Assembly: GCF_902364025.1 (NCBI RefSeq)
Contig: NZ_CABJCG010000007.1
Coordinates: forward strand, 196,302 to 260,301
Length of the DNA: 64,000 nt
Direction of reading: 5' to 3'
DNA from: Enterocloster lavalensis
Lineage (GTDB): Bacteria > Bacillota > Clostridia > Lachnospirales > Lachnospiraceae
In this document: piece by piece, positions 34,527 to 43,609 of the stretch
Position numbering within the stretch: the first letter of the stretch is position 1
How the letters are laid out: each line of letters starts with the position of its first letter
Position numbers and translations under genes: made by a program
The notes under the pieces: model-generated
Databases searched by the model: none
Seen by the model: the letters and a program-made list of their open reading frames with translations, nothing else
Told to the model about the DNA's origin: nothing

Positions 34527-36052
34527 GCTGGCTCCTCCTCGTTTAGGTCGATGATTTCCCCGGCGGCAGAGGGCGTGGGGGATGTATGGCTGGGTTTCGG
34601 CTTGCCTGCGTTTACCTTGTACAGCAGGCCGATCAGCTGAATGATGATCAGGGGCGTCATGGCGACCATGGCCACGATTCCGAAGGCGTCTGTCAGGATG
34701 TTGCCGCCCACGGCTTCACAGGCGCCCATAGCAAAAGGCAGAAGGAAGGTGGCGGTCATGGGGCCGGAGGCCACGCCGCCGGAGTCGAAGGCGATGGAGG
34801 TGAAAATGGGTGGCACCACGAAGGAGAGCCCCAGGGCCAGGGCGTAACCCGGCGCCAGCAGGTACAAAAGGGGCAGACCGATGAGCACCCGGAAGATGGA
34901 CAGGCCCAGGGAGATGGCCATTCCAACGGAGAGCCCCAGCATCATGGTTTTGGCGGGAATCGTGCCGCCGGTGATCTCCTCCACCTGTTTGTTGAGCACC
35001 TGCACCGCAGGCTCGGCCTTGACGATGTAGTAGCCGATCACCATACCCACCGGGACCATGATCCAGCGGTAGGGCAGGGAAGCCAGCTGCATTCCAAGGT
35101 AATTACCTGCGGGCATGAAGCCCACGTTGACGCCGGTGAGAAACAGGGTCAGGCCGATGTAGGAGTAGAGCATGCCCACCAGGATCTTTACCACCTGCCG
35201 TCTGCGCAGCCGCAGAAAAAAGACCTGGAAGATCAGAAAGAACAGCAGGATGGGGAAGAGCGCGGAAAATACTTCCAGAGCATACTCGGGAAACTGGCGC
35301 TGGAAGGCCAGCCACAGGTCCTGGGAGTTGGCGATCTCCGGGATGGTAAAGGGCGTATAGCTGCCGGAGGAGGAGCTGTAGGCCATACCCAGCAGCATGA
35401 CCGAGAGGATGGGACCGACGGAACAGAGGGCCACCAGGCCGAAACTGCTGCTTCCGCCCTCCCGGGTGCGCCCCACGGAGGTCAGGCCCACGCCCAGGGC
35501 CATGATAAAGGGAACCGTGATGGGTCCTGTAGTCACGCCGCCGGAGTCAAAAGCCACGGCCAGAAAATCGCCGGGCACGAAGGCGGTCAGGAGGAACAGC
35601 ACACCGTAGCAGACCAGCAGTATCCGGGACAGGCTCCAGCCGAACAGGCTGCGCAGGAAGGCGAGGGCCAGAAAAATGCCAACGCCCACCGCAACCGAGA
35701 CCATCAGCACAGCGTCCGGCACGGCCGGGGTCTGGTTGGCCAGCACTTTCAGGTCCGGTTCCGCCATGGTAATCACCGCGCCGATGATAAAGCAGGCCAA
35801 CGCGATCAGGGGCAGGCGCCCTGATGAGGTGAGTTTGGCGCCCACCCGTTCGCCGATGGGCATCATGGCCATGTCCGCGCCCAGGGTGAAAAAGCCCATA
35901 CCCACGATCAGAAAGGCGGCCCCGGCCAGAAACAGCATAAGGGGGTCCAGCGGCATGGGGGTGATCGTGATACAAAGAAGCAGCACGATGCAGGTCACCG
36001 GCAGGACACAGGAGAGAGATTCGGAAATTTTTTCATTTAATTTTTTATTCAA
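34523..36052 (-). CDS. DUF1538 integral membrane protein with two repeats
   Basis: About 509 residues from a TTG near 36052 that follows AGGAGG; the frame is open back to an ATG at 36193 but that stretch is hydrophilic and has no ribosome site. Some 12 membrane segments form two homologous halves. The DUF1538 signature occurs twice, as VPGDFLAVAFDSGGVTTGP and as VPPIFTSIAFDSGGVASGP. The FDSGG motifs are likely part of the transport path. The family is uncharacterised; genes encoding it commonly lie beside PII-like genes, as here, so it is probably a nucleotide-state-regulated transporter (inference). Confidence 0.85.
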   Translation of the reverse strand: MNKKLNEKISESLSCVLPVTCIVLLLCITITPMPLDPLMLFLAGAAFLIVGMGFFTLGADMAMMPIGERVGAKLTSSGRLPLIALACFIIGAVITMAEPDLKVLANQTPAVPDAVLMVSVAVGVGIFLALAFLRSLFGWSLSRILLVCYGVLFLLTAFVPGDFLAVAFDSGGVTTGPITVPFIMALGVGLTSVGRTREGGSSSFGLVALCSVGPILSVMLLGMAYSSSSGSYTPFTIPEIANSQDLWLAFQRQFPEYALEVFSALFPILLFFLIFQVFFLRLRRRQVVKILVGMLYSYIGLTLFLTGVNVGFMPAGNYLGMQLASLPYRWIMVPVGMVIGYYIVKAEPAVQVLNKQVEEITGGTIPAKTMMLGLSVGMAISLGLSIFRVLIGLPLLYLLAPGYALALGLSFVVPPIFTSIAFDSGGVASGPMTATFLLPFAMGACEAVGGNILTDAFGIVAMVAMTPLIIIQLIGLLYKVNAGKPKPSHTSPTPSAAGEIIDLNEEEPA

Positions 36053-36455
36053 ACAGATTCCTCCTATTAACTGGATTTTGCCTGTTTCCAGGGCGCGGAC
36101 CGGGAGTCCGGCATTCCCGGTTTTGGCGCAGGCAGGCGGTCCGCCGTGGGCGGACAGTGGGTTGCATTCGCACGCATACCCGGGGCAAATCATGAAAACG
36201 GAAAAATGGACGATTGATCGAAGGTCAGTCCGTCGCCAATACAGTTGGTGCGTCTATGAGAATGTTGGAGCCGGGACCCGGCTCCGGTTAGCTCTGTATA
36301 ACGATAATAGCTTAACACAGGGACGAAGCTTTTTGCAAGAACCAGGGGCGTTAGAAAAATGTTAAAAGTCGCGGAAGGCTTTTCCAAATGTAGATTGAAT
36401 ATCCGCTCCGGATGAAGTATAATAATGGATTATAACGATTCCAAAGGAGGATATC
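36053..36455. other. Intergenic region between divergent DUF1538 and DUF362 genes
   Basis: Contains the promoter at 36394-36423 for the rightward gene and a 19-base near-palindrome GGAGCCGGG-A-CCCGGCTCC at 36267-36285 that would form an 8-bp hairpin in the DUF1538 leader. A leftward promoter is expected around 36300 but no good -35/-10 pair is seen. No gene is recognised. Confidence 0.6.
36394..36423 (+). promoter_or_regulatory. Promoter of the DUF362 gene
   Basis: TTGAAT (36394-36399), 18-bp spacer, perfect TATAAT (36418-36423), 33 bases before the start codon. Confidence 0.75.
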
Positions 36456-37559
36456 ATGGCAGTATCAAACGTATATTACACCAACATGCGCACCACATTA
36501 CAGGAAAATCTCCTGCAGAAGCTGGAGAGGCTGGTCAGAAAGGCCGGCATGATGGACATGGACTTTGAAAATAAATTTACCGCGATCAAGATACATTTCG
36601 GCGAGCCCGGGAATCTGGCTTACCTGCGGCCCAATTACTCCAAGGTGCTGGTGGACCTGATCCGTTCCAAGGGCGGCCGTCCCTTCCTCACCGACTGCAA
36701 CACCCTCTATGTGGGCCGGCGCAAGAACGCCCTGGATCACCTGGATGCAGCCTATGAGAACGGCTACAATCCCTTCTGCACCGGCTGCCATATGATCATC
36801 GCAGACGGCCTTAAGGGCACGGACGAGGTGCTGGTTCCCATCGACGGGGAATATGTGAAGGAGGCCAAGATCGGCCGGGCGCTGATGGATGCGGACATCG
36901 TCATTTCCCTGACCCATTTCAAGGGACACGAGTCCACCGGCTTCGGCGGGGCTTTGAAGAACCTGGGCATGGGCGGCGGCTCCAGAGCCGGAAAGATGGA
37001 GATGCACAATGCCGGCAAGCCCTTTGTGAACCAGGAGCTCTGCGTGGGCTGCGGTTCCTGCAAAAAGAACTGCGCTCACGGGGCGATCACCATTGAGGAC
37101 CGCAAGGCTTCCATCGACGTGAACAAGTGCGTGGGCTGCGGCCGCTGCATCGGCGCATGTCCCGTGGACGCGGTGGACAGCATGTGCGACGAGGCCAACG
37201 ACATTTTAAATAAGAAGATTGCCGAGTATACCTGGGCTGTTTTAAAGGACCGCCCGCATTTCCATGTGAGCCTGGTGGTGGACGTTTCCCCCAACTGCGA
37301 CTGCCATTCCGAGAACGACGCGGCCATTGTGCCAAACGTGGGTATATTCGCCTCCTTTGATCCGGTGGCCCTGGATATGGCCTGCGTGGACGCGGTCAAC
37401 CGCCAGCCCGTGATCAACGGCAGCTATCTGGCGGAGCAGGAGCACTGCCACCACGACCATTTTAAGGACACCCACCCGGATACCAACTGGGAGACCTGCA
37501 TCGACCACGGCGTGAAGCTTGGGCTGGGAAACCGGGAGTACAATCTGATCACCATCTGA
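36456..37559 (+). CDS. DUF362 protein with two 4Fe-4S ferredoxin motifs
   Basis: 367 residues, cytoplasmic. The N-terminal half (IKIHFGEPGNLAYLRPNY, TDCNTLYVGRRKNALDHL, LTHFKGHESTGFGGALKN) is the DUF362 domain. Two CxxCxxCxxxC clusters, CVGCGSCKKNC from residue 196 and CVGCGRCIGACP from 225, are inserted within it, and the domain continues to the end (DPVALDMACVDAVNRQP). The C-terminal NCDCHSEND and HCHHDHF stretches are unusually rich in metal-binding residues. The family's function is unsettled; it probably moves electrons. It has its own promoter and precedes a sulfhydrylase-like gene by 50 bases. AAAGGAGG ribosome site. Confidence 0.88.
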   Translation: MAVSNVYYTNMRTTLQENLLQKLERLVRKAGMMDMDFENKFTAIKIHFGEPGNLAYLRPNYSKVLVDLIRSKGGRPFLTDCNTLYVGRRKNALDHLDAAYENGYNPFCTGCHMIIADGLKGTDEVLVPIDGEYVKEAKIGRALMDADIVISLTHFKGHESTGFGGALKNLGMGGGSRAGKMEMHNAGKPFVNQELCVGCGSCKKNCAHGAITIEDRKASIDVNKCVGCGRCIGACPVDAVDSMCDEANDILNKKIAEYTWAVLKDRPHFHVSLVVDVSPNCDCHSENDAAIVPNVGIFASFDPVALDMACVDAVNRQPVINGSYLAEQEHCHHDHFKDTHPDTNWETCIDHGVKLGLGNREYNLITI

Positions 37560-37609
37560 GGAATTTGTTAAAATAAACATATAAAAAGCGACCAACAGGA
37601 GGATTTGGC

Positions 37610-38890
37610 ATGAGTACGAAACGTTCACTGGACACGATCTGCATACAGGGAGGATGGGAGCCGAAAAACGGGGAACCCCGTCAGCTTCCCATCTACCAGA
37701 GCACCACATTTAAATACACCACCAGCGAGCAGATGGGACGTCTGTTCGATTTGGAGGAGAACGGATATTTCTACACCCGTCTGGCGAACCCCACCAGCGA
37801 TGCGGTGGCGGCTAAGATCTGTGAGCTGGAGGGCGGTGTGGGAGCCATGCTGACGTCCTCCGGCCAGGCGGCCAACTTTTACGCGGTGCTCAACATCTGC
37901 CAGGCGGGAGATCACATCGTGGCTTCCTCCGCGATCTACGGCGGTTCCACCAATCTGTTCACCGTCACCTTCCCCAAGATGGGCGTGGAGTGCACGCTGG
38001 TCAGCCCGGATTCCACCGAGGAGGAGCTGAACGCGGCGTTCAAATCCAACACCAAGGTGCTGTTTGCCGAGAGCATCGCTAATCCTGCGCTGACCGTGCT
38101 GGATTTTGAGAAATTCGCCAAGGTGGCCCATGAGCACGGCGTGCCGCTGATCGTGGACAACACCTTCGCCACCCCCATCAACTGCCGTCCTTTTGAGTGG
38201 GGAGCGGATATTGTGACCCACAGCACCACCAAGTACATGGACGGCCACGCTTCCTGTGTGGGCGGCTGCATCGTGGACAGTGGAAACTTCGACTGGGAGG
38301 CCCACCACGACCGTTTCACCGGTCTCACCGAGCCGGACGAGTCCTACCACGGCATCGTGTACACGGAGCGGTTCGGAAAGATGGCTTATATTATGAAGGC
38401 CACCGCCCAGCTCATGCGCGATCTGGGGTCCATTCCGTCCCCTCAGAACTCCTTCCTGTTAAATCTTGGCCTGGAGACCCTTCACCTGCGCATGCCGCGG
38501 CACTGCGAGAGCGCGCTTAAGATCGCGGCCTATCTGCAGTCCCGGGAGGACGTGGAATGGGTGCGTTATCCCGGACTGCCCGGCGACAAGTATTACCAGG
38601 TGGCGCAGAAGTATATGCCAGGCGGAACCTGCGGCGTGATCTCCTTTGGACTGAAAGGGGGAAGGGAGGCCGCTGCGGAGTTTATGGATAAGTTGAAACT
38701 GTGCTCCATCGAGACCCATGTGGCGGACTCCAGAACGGCCGTGCTCCATCCGGCCAGCCATACCCACCGTCAGCTGACCAATGAGCAGCTGGTGGAAGCC
38801 GGTGTGGACCCGTCCATGATCCGGTTCAGCGTGGGGCTTGAGAGCGCGGACGATATTATCGAGGACATCCGCCAGGCTCTGGAGGACTGA
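37610..38890 (+). CDS. metY: O-acetylhomoserine/O-acetylserine sulfhydrylase-like PLP enzyme
   Basis: A 426-residue Cys/Met-metabolism PLP protein. Marks: PIYQSTTFKY near the N-terminus, YTRLANPTSDAVAAKICELE, LTSSGQAANFYAVL, the Asp in IVDNTFATP, the PLP lysine in HSTTKYMDGHASCVGG, and the C-terminal RFSVGLESADDIIEDI. The length and the insertion around 230-260 fit MetY-type sulfhydrylases, which make homocysteine from O-acetylhomoserine and sulfide, better than gamma-lyases or cystathionine synthase (about 380-400). CAGGAGG precedes the ATG. It may share the DUF362 transcript. The name metY is by family resemblance. Confidence 0.82.
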   Translation: MSTKRSLDTICIQGGWEPKNGEPRQLPIYQSTTFKYTTSEQMGRLFDLEENGYFYTRLANPTSDAVAAKICELEGGVGAMLTSSGQAANFYAVLNICQAGDHIVASSAIYGGSTNLFTVTFPKMGVECTLVSPDSTEEELNAAFKSNTKVLFAESIANPALTVLDFEKFAKVAHEHGVPLIVDNTFATPINCRPFEWGADIVTHSTTKYMDGHASCVGGCIVDSGNFDWEAHHDRFTGLTEPDESYHGIVYTERFGKMAYIMKATAQLMRDLGSIPSPQNSFLLNLGLETLHLRMPRHCESALKIAAYLQSREDVEWVRYPGLPGDKYYQVAQKYMPGGTCGVISFGLKGGREAAAEFMDKLKLCSIETHVADSRTAVLHPASHTHRQLTNEQLVEAGVDPSMIRFSVGLESADDIIEDIRQALED

Positions 38891-38939
38891 CCGTCCGGCT
38901 GACAAAGGAAAAACGGCGGCGAGGAAGGAGAAAACGTTT

Positions 38940-40478
38940 ATGAAGAAATTGCGCGGATTGTTCCGCGTCGTGTTTGGGCGGACGGCCTTTGTGATTTTGT
39001 TCCTGCTGATTCAGGTTGGGATCCTGTTCGGAGTGATCCGCTGGCTGGGAGATTATCTGATTTACGCCTACGGACTTGCGCTGATCATCACTTCCTTCGC
39101 CGTGATCTATATTTTAAACGCCCGGGAGAACGCCAGCTTTAAGATGGCATGGATCATCCCGGTGCTGGTATTTCCGGTGTTCGGCGTGCTGTTTTTCCTG
39201 TTCATGCACGTGCAGCTGCGGACCAGGATTTTGAAGCTGCGCCTGAAAATGACCCGGAAAATGGCAGCGCCCTGCCTGACCCAGAACGCGGCCGTCACCG
39301 ACCGGCTGGCCAAAGACGATCCGTCCCAGTTCCGGTTGGCCGGATACATGAACCGTTGGGCGGGTTTTCCGGTATATGAAAATACCTCGGTTTGCCATTT
39401 CCCCCTGGGGGAGGATAAGTTTGAGGCGCTGAAGCGGGAGCTGCGGGCTGCGAAGGAATTTATTTTCATGGAGTATTTTATCATCGAGCGCGGCACGATG
39501 TGGAACCAGATTCTGGAAATTCTGGAGCAGAAGGTGAAGGAGGGCGTGGAGGTCCGGGTGATGTACGACGGCATGTGCTCCCTGATCCTGCTCCCTTACG
39601 GTTACCCGAAGGAGCTGGAGAAAAAGGGCATCCGCTGCAAGATGTTCTCTCCTATAAAGCCCACCCTGTCCACCTACCAGAACAACCGGGACCACCGCAA
39701 GATCGTGGTGATCGACGGGCGCACCGCGTTTACGGGCGGCGTGAATCTGGCGGACGAGTACATCAACGCCAAGGTGCGCTTCGGGCACTGGAAGGACACG
39801 GCGGTGATGATCAAGGGCGACGCGGTGACCAGCTTTACCATGATGTTTTTGCAGATGTGGAATGTGACCGAGAAGGAACAGGACGACTACCGGGCGTTTC
39901 TGCGGGAGCCGCTGCCCGTGGAGGGCGGGGAAGGTTATGTCCTTCCCTTCGGCGACAGCCCCATGGACAACGAGCAGGTGGGAGAGCAGCTCTATCTGGA
40001 TATCCTGAATCAGGCCGAGGACTATGTGCACATTATGACGCCCTACCTGATTCTGGACGATGAGATGGAGAACGCGCTTTGTTTCGCAGCCAAGCGGGGC
40101 GTGGACGTGACCCTGATCATGCCTCACATTCCCGACAAGCTGTACGCGTATCTTCTGGCCAGAACCTACTACCCGGAGTTAATCGAGGCCGGCGTGAAGG
40201 TCTATGAGTACACGCCGGGATTTGTGCACGCAAAGGAATTTATCAGCGACGACAGCAAGGCGGTGGTGGGAACCATCAATCTGGACTTCCGCAGCCTGTA
40301 CCTGCACTTTGAGTGCGCCGCGTATATTTACAAGAATCCCGTGGTCCTGGAGATCGAACGGGATTTCCAGGCGACCATCACAAAATGTAAACCGGTCACG
40401 CTGGAGGAATGCCGGAGATATCCGTTCTTTAAGCGGGCGGCGGGCAGGGCGCTGCGGTTGTTTGCGCCGCTGATGTGA
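38940..40478 (+). CDS. cls: Cardiolipin synthase, phospholipase D type
   Basis: 512 residues from ATG 38940 (GGAAGGAG ahead); the frame is open 102 bases upstream, inside the previous gene, and is not used. Three N-terminal membrane segments (about 12-35, 38-58 and 70-92) precede two phospholipase D domains. The first HKD motif is HRKIVVIDG with GGVNLADEY after it; the second is HAKEFISDDSKAVVG with NLDFRS after it. This two-motif layout defines bacterial Cls enzymes, which condense two phosphatidylglycerols at the membrane. Length is normal. A terminator follows. Confidence 0.92.
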   Translation: MKKLRGLFRVVFGRTAFVILFLLIQVGILFGVIRWLGDYLIYAYGLALIITSFAVIYILNARENASFKMAWIIPVLVFPVFGVLFFLFMHVQLRTRILKLRLKMTRKMAAPCLTQNAAVTDRLAKDDPSQFRLAGYMNRWAGFPVYENTSVCHFPLGEDKFEALKRELRAAKEFIFMEYFIIERGTMWNQILEILEQKVKEGVEVRVMYDGMCSLILLPYGYPKELEKKGIRCKMFSPIKPTLSTYQNNRDHRKIVVIDGRTAFTGGVNLADEYINAKVRFGHWKDTAVMIKGDAVTSFTMMFLQMWNVTEKEQDDYRAFLREPLPVEGGEGYVLPFGDSPMDNEQVGEQLYLDILNQAEDYVHIMTPYLILDDEMENALCFAAKRGVDVTLIMPHIPDKLYAYLLARTYYPELIEAGVKVYEYTPGFVHAKEFISDDSKAVVGTINLDFRSLYLHFECAAYIYKNPVVLEIERDFQATITKCKPVTLEECRRYPFFKRAAGRALRLFAPLM

Positions 40479-40492
40479 GGGGGAGATGGAGA

Positions 40493-40533
40493 AGGAGAGG
40501 GATTCCTGGGGTGGGAGTTGCCTCTCCTTTTTT
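40493..40533 (+). terminator. Terminator after cardiolipin synthase
   Basis: AGGAGAGG and CCTCTCCT pair across a 20-base loop and are followed by six T. Confidence 0.75.
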
Positions 40534-40586
40534 GATGTAAGATAGGGAAAACAACCGCAAATGCCGGAATGGGAGTATGGGATAGA

Positions 40587-41129
40587 ATGATAAATATTGA
40601 AACAAATCGTCTTTTGTTGAGAAATTTTGTAGAAGAAGATAAGGATGATGTTTTCCGATATTGCAGTCAGCGTGGGATTGGAGAAATGGCGGGGTGGCCC
40701 CGACATGAGACAATAGAGGATACGAAAAAGGTTCTTTCCGGTTGGATAAAAAATGAAAATAAATTTGCGATTGTCTGGAAAGAAAATGGAAGGGTAATTG
40801 GTCATATTGCAATCGATGAGGATTCGGAAGAGGGGCGTATTGATACCAAAGAACTTGGCTGCGCATTAAATCGCGATTATCACCGTCGGGGAATTATGAG
40901 CGAAGCGATGGTTGCAGTAATCCATTATCTATTCGATCATGATATATCATATATCTGGGCCTGCTGTTTTAAAGAAAATATCGCCTCAAAAGCGTTGATT
41001 GAAAAATGTGGATTTGTATTCCGACAAGAGGGGGAATTCTACTCAGAACGTCTTGATCGAAATTTTCAATCTTACGAATACTGTTTGGAAAAGGACAGAT
41101 GGAAAAGAAATAGCCGGGATGGTGTTTAA
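40587..41129 (+). CDS. GNAT-family N-acetyltransferase (RimJ/RimL type), AT-rich
   Basis: 180 residues from ATG 40587 (GGGATAG ahead; ATG 40569 also in frame). GNAT marks: INIETNRLLLRNFVEED start, AIVWKENGRVIGHIAI, the acetyl-CoA loop LGCALNRDYHRRGIMSEAM, and NIASKALIEKCGF. The family moves acetyl groups to amines of proteins or antibiotics. Codons end in A/T far more often than in any neighbouring gene, a strong base-composition break that suggests recent acquisition. It is bounded by terminators on both sides, so it is a single-gene unit. Confidence 0.88.
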   Translation: MINIETNRLLLRNFVEEDKDDVFRYCSQRGIGEMAGWPRHETIEDTKKVLSGWIKNENKFAIVWKENGRVIGHIAIDEDSEEGRIDTKELGCALNRDYHRRGIMSEAMVAVIHYLFDHDISYIWACCFKENIASKALIEKCGFVFRQEGEFYSERLDRNFQSYEYCLEKDRWKRNSRDGV

Positions 41130-41148
41130 AGAAAGATGTATGGAATAA

Positions 41149-41194
41149 AAAAGCAGGGAGGCAATCTGAAAAATGGGATCGCCTCCCTGCTTTT
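41149..41194. terminator. Bidirectional terminator between GNAT and pyrophosphatase genes
   Basis: AAAAGCAGGGAGGC and GCCTCCCTGCTTTT form a perfect 14-bp stem whose ends supply a T-run on both strands, serving the two convergent genes. Confidence 0.88.
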
Positions 41195-41211
41195 AACGCC
41201 TCACCGCCATC

Positions 41212-43329
41212 TCACATAATCGAAAAATGCAAAATCACTCCCGCGAACACAATGGACACCATACTCAGCAGCTTGATGAGAATATTGATGGACGGCCCGG
41301 AAGTATCCTTGAAGGGATCCCCCACGGTGTCGCCGACCACGGCCGCCTTGTGGGCCTCGCTGCCCTTGCCGCCGTGTTTGCCGCTCTCGATGTATTTCTT
41401 GGCATTGTCCCAGGCGCCGCCGGAGTTGGCCATCATGACCGCAAGGATGAAACCGCAGGCCGTAGCCCCGGCCAGCATACCGATCACGCCGTTGACTCCC
41501 AGAATCAATCCGGTGAGCAGGGGAGCCGCGATGGCGACCACTGCGGGGCGGATCATTTCCTTCTGGGCGGATTTGGTACAGATATCCACGCAGGCCTCGT
41601 AGTCAGGGTCCGCCGTTCCTTCCATCAGCCCGGTGATCTCCCTGAACTGCCGCCGCACCTCCACCACGATGCTCTGGGCCACCTCGCCAACGGACTCCAT
41701 GGTGAAGGATGCGAACAGGAAGGGCAGCACGCTGCCGATAAACAGGCCCACCAGCACGGACGGGTTGGTGATCTGCATGTCGAACACAAACTCCGGGTCG
41801 ATCACCTTGACCTGATTGATGTAGGACACGATCAGCGCCAGGGCCGTCAGGGCTGCGGAGCCGATGGCAAAGCCCTTGCCCGTGGCCGCCGTGGTGTTTC
41901 CAAGGGAATCCAGGGCATCGGTGCGTTTTCTCACGTCCTCGCCCAGGTGGGCCATCTCCGCGATACCGCCCGCGTTGTCGGCGATGGGGCCGTAGGCGTC
42001 TGTGGCAAGGGTGATCCCAAGGGTGGAGAGCATGCCCACCGCGGACAGGCCGATGCCGTAGAGCCCCATGTTAAAGTTGGCGCTGCCGCCCGCCGCATAG
42101 AAGCTGACCAGCACGGACACGCCCACGATGAGCACCGGGAACACGCAGGAATACATTCCCAAGGAGATTCCGCGGATAATCACGGTGCCCGGGCCCGTCA
42201 CGGAGGAGTCCGCCAGCTTCTGGGTGGGACCGTAGGTGTCCGAGGTGAAATACTCGGTGGAGTAGCCGATCAGGATACCGGCCACCAGCCCGGAGAGCAC
42301 GGCGGCGTATACGCCGGTGTAGCCCGGGCCGAGGCCGATGCGGATCAGAGGCCAGGCCACCGCCGCGATAATCACGCCGCTGCCCCAGATTCCCCGGCGC
42401 AGTGCGGTTAACAGTTCCTTCTGGGAGGCGTCCTCCCGGGTGCTCACCAGGAAGGACCCCAGGATGGAGGCCAGGATGCCGACGGAGGCCAGGGCCATTG
42501 GAATGGTCACCCCTTTAAATTCCAGGCCAGCCGCCACTGCCAGGGCGGCTGTGGAGATCACGGAACCCACGTAAGATTCGTACAGGTCCGCGCCCATTCC
42601 GGCCACGTCCCCCACATTGTCGCCCACATTGTCCGCGATCACGGCGGGGTTGCGGGGATCGTCCTCAGGGATTCCGATCTCCACCTTGCCCACCAGATCC
42701 GCGCCCACGTCCGCGGCCTTGGTGTAAATACCGCCTCCCACACGGGCGAACAGCGCCATGGAGGATGCGCCCATGCCGAAGGTGAGCATGGCTGAGGTGA
42801 TGGCCTGTACCTGGGCGCTCTCCAGGGACTGTCCGGCGGCCAGCACCAGATGGGCCGGGTCGGAATACCAGAATTTCAGGAAAAAGAACCAGAAGGACAG
42901 ATCAAAAAGCCCCAGGCCGACCACGGTGAAGCCCATGACCGCCCCGGCCTTAAACGCCACCTTCAGGCCGGAATTCAGGCTGTCCGTGGCCGCGCAGGCG
43001 GTGCGGCAGTTGGCGGCGGTGGCGATTTTCATGCCGATGAAGCCGGACAGGCCGGAGAAAAAGCCGCCGGTGATAAAGGCAAAGGGGACGAACATGGTGA
43101 GGAATCCGCCCGCGGCCATGGCGGCCAGCAGCAGAAACATGGCGACAAAGAACAGGAATACACCCCGGTACTGGCGTTTCAGATATGCGCCCGCGCCCTT
43201 GCGCACCGCCATGGAAATCCGGACCATTTCCCGGGAACCGGGATCGCTTTTCAGAACTCCCCGCGCAAGATACGCCGCAAACAGCAGGGCGATGACAGAG
43301 CCGACAGGTGCCAGATACGAAAGATTCAT
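41212..43329 (-). CDS. hppA: Membrane-bound ion-pumping pyrophosphatase, K+-dependent type
   Basis: 705 residues with about 16 membrane segments. The pyrophosphate site is complete: GGGIYTKAADVGADLVGKVE, EDDPRNPAVIADNVGDNVGD, and a second acidic region near the C-terminus (SGGAWDNAKKYIE, VGDTVGDPFKDTSGPS). The marker for potassium dependence reads GNTTAATGKGFAIGS, with Ala where K+-independent enzymes have Lys. K+-dependent members pump H+, Na+ or both; the sequence alone does not settle which. It energises the membrane with biosynthetic pyrophosphate, useful in an anaerobe with Na+-driven TRAP uptake. Clear promoter and terminator; monocistronic. Confidence 0.95.
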   Translation of the reverse strand: MNLSYLAPVGSVIALLFAAYLARGVLKSDPGSREMVRISMAVRKGAGAYLKRQYRGVFLFFVAMFLLLAAMAAGGFLTMFVPFAFITGGFFSGLSGFIGMKIATAANCRTACAATDSLNSGLKVAFKAGAVMGFTVVGLGLFDLSFWFFFLKFWYSDPAHLVLAAGQSLESAQVQAITSAMLTFGMGASSMALFARVGGGIYTKAADVGADLVGKVEIGIPEDDPRNPAVIADNVGDNVGDVAGMGADLYESYVGSVISTAALAVAAGLEFKGVTIPMALASVGILASILGSFLVSTREDASQKELLTALRRGIWGSGVIIAAVAWPLIRIGLGPGYTGVYAAVLSGLVAGILIGYSTEYFTSDTYGPTQKLADSSVTGPGTVIIRGISLGMYSCVFPVLIVGVSVLVSFYAAGGSANFNMGLYGIGLSAVGMLSTLGITLATDAYGPIADNAGGIAEMAHLGEDVRKRTDALDSLGNTTAATGKGFAIGSAALTALALIVSYINQVKVIDPEFVFDMQITNPSVLVGLFIGSVLPFLFASFTMESVGEVAQSIVVEVRRQFREITGLMEGTADPDYEACVDICTKSAQKEMIRPAVVAIAAPLLTGLILGVNGVIGMLAGATACGFILAVMMANSGGAWDNAKKYIESGKHGGKGSEAHKAAVVGDTVGDPFKDTSGPSINILIKLLSMVSIVFAGVILHFSIM

Positions 43330-43378
43330 AGATAAGCCCCTTTTGATGTGAGAAAAGAAAAAAATGCCTCTTTACCTG

Positions 43379-43407
43379 AGTATAGAACTAAAATCAGACT
43401 TTTTCAA
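43379..43407 (-). promoter_or_regulatory. Promoter of hppA
   Basis: On the minus strand TTGAAA (43407-43402), 17-bp spacer, TATACT (43384-43379). The gene begins 50 bases downstream. Confidence 0.78.
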
Positions 43408-43609
43408 TATAGACGCCATAAATATAAGAAAATATTTGGCATTACCCTGAAGATATAAAAAATTATTGCAAACGTTTTAAAAATGAACCCTGTATTTGAT
43501 CTGGAAAAAAGTTGAAATTATGAATTCCCAGTCACAAAATAAACACATTAAAATGGTAAAGTATGGGCAAACAAAGAAATATGCCATCGATTTGAGAGGA
43601 GCAACGGTT

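Noticed and set aside
34586..35824. A 412-codon open frame on the plus strand
   Set aside because: It is antisense to the DUF1538 gene and its translation is His/Gly/Gln-rich without any family motif; a GC-rich shadow of the real gene.
41227..42411. A 394-codon open frame on the plus strand
   Set aside because: Antisense to hppA, with low-complexity His/Gly/Ala translation, no ribosome site and no motif.
43465..43478. Possible CcpA catabolite site TTGCAAACGTTTTA upstream of the SLH gene
   Set aside because: It matches the cre consensus only partly and is not placed against a clear promoter.
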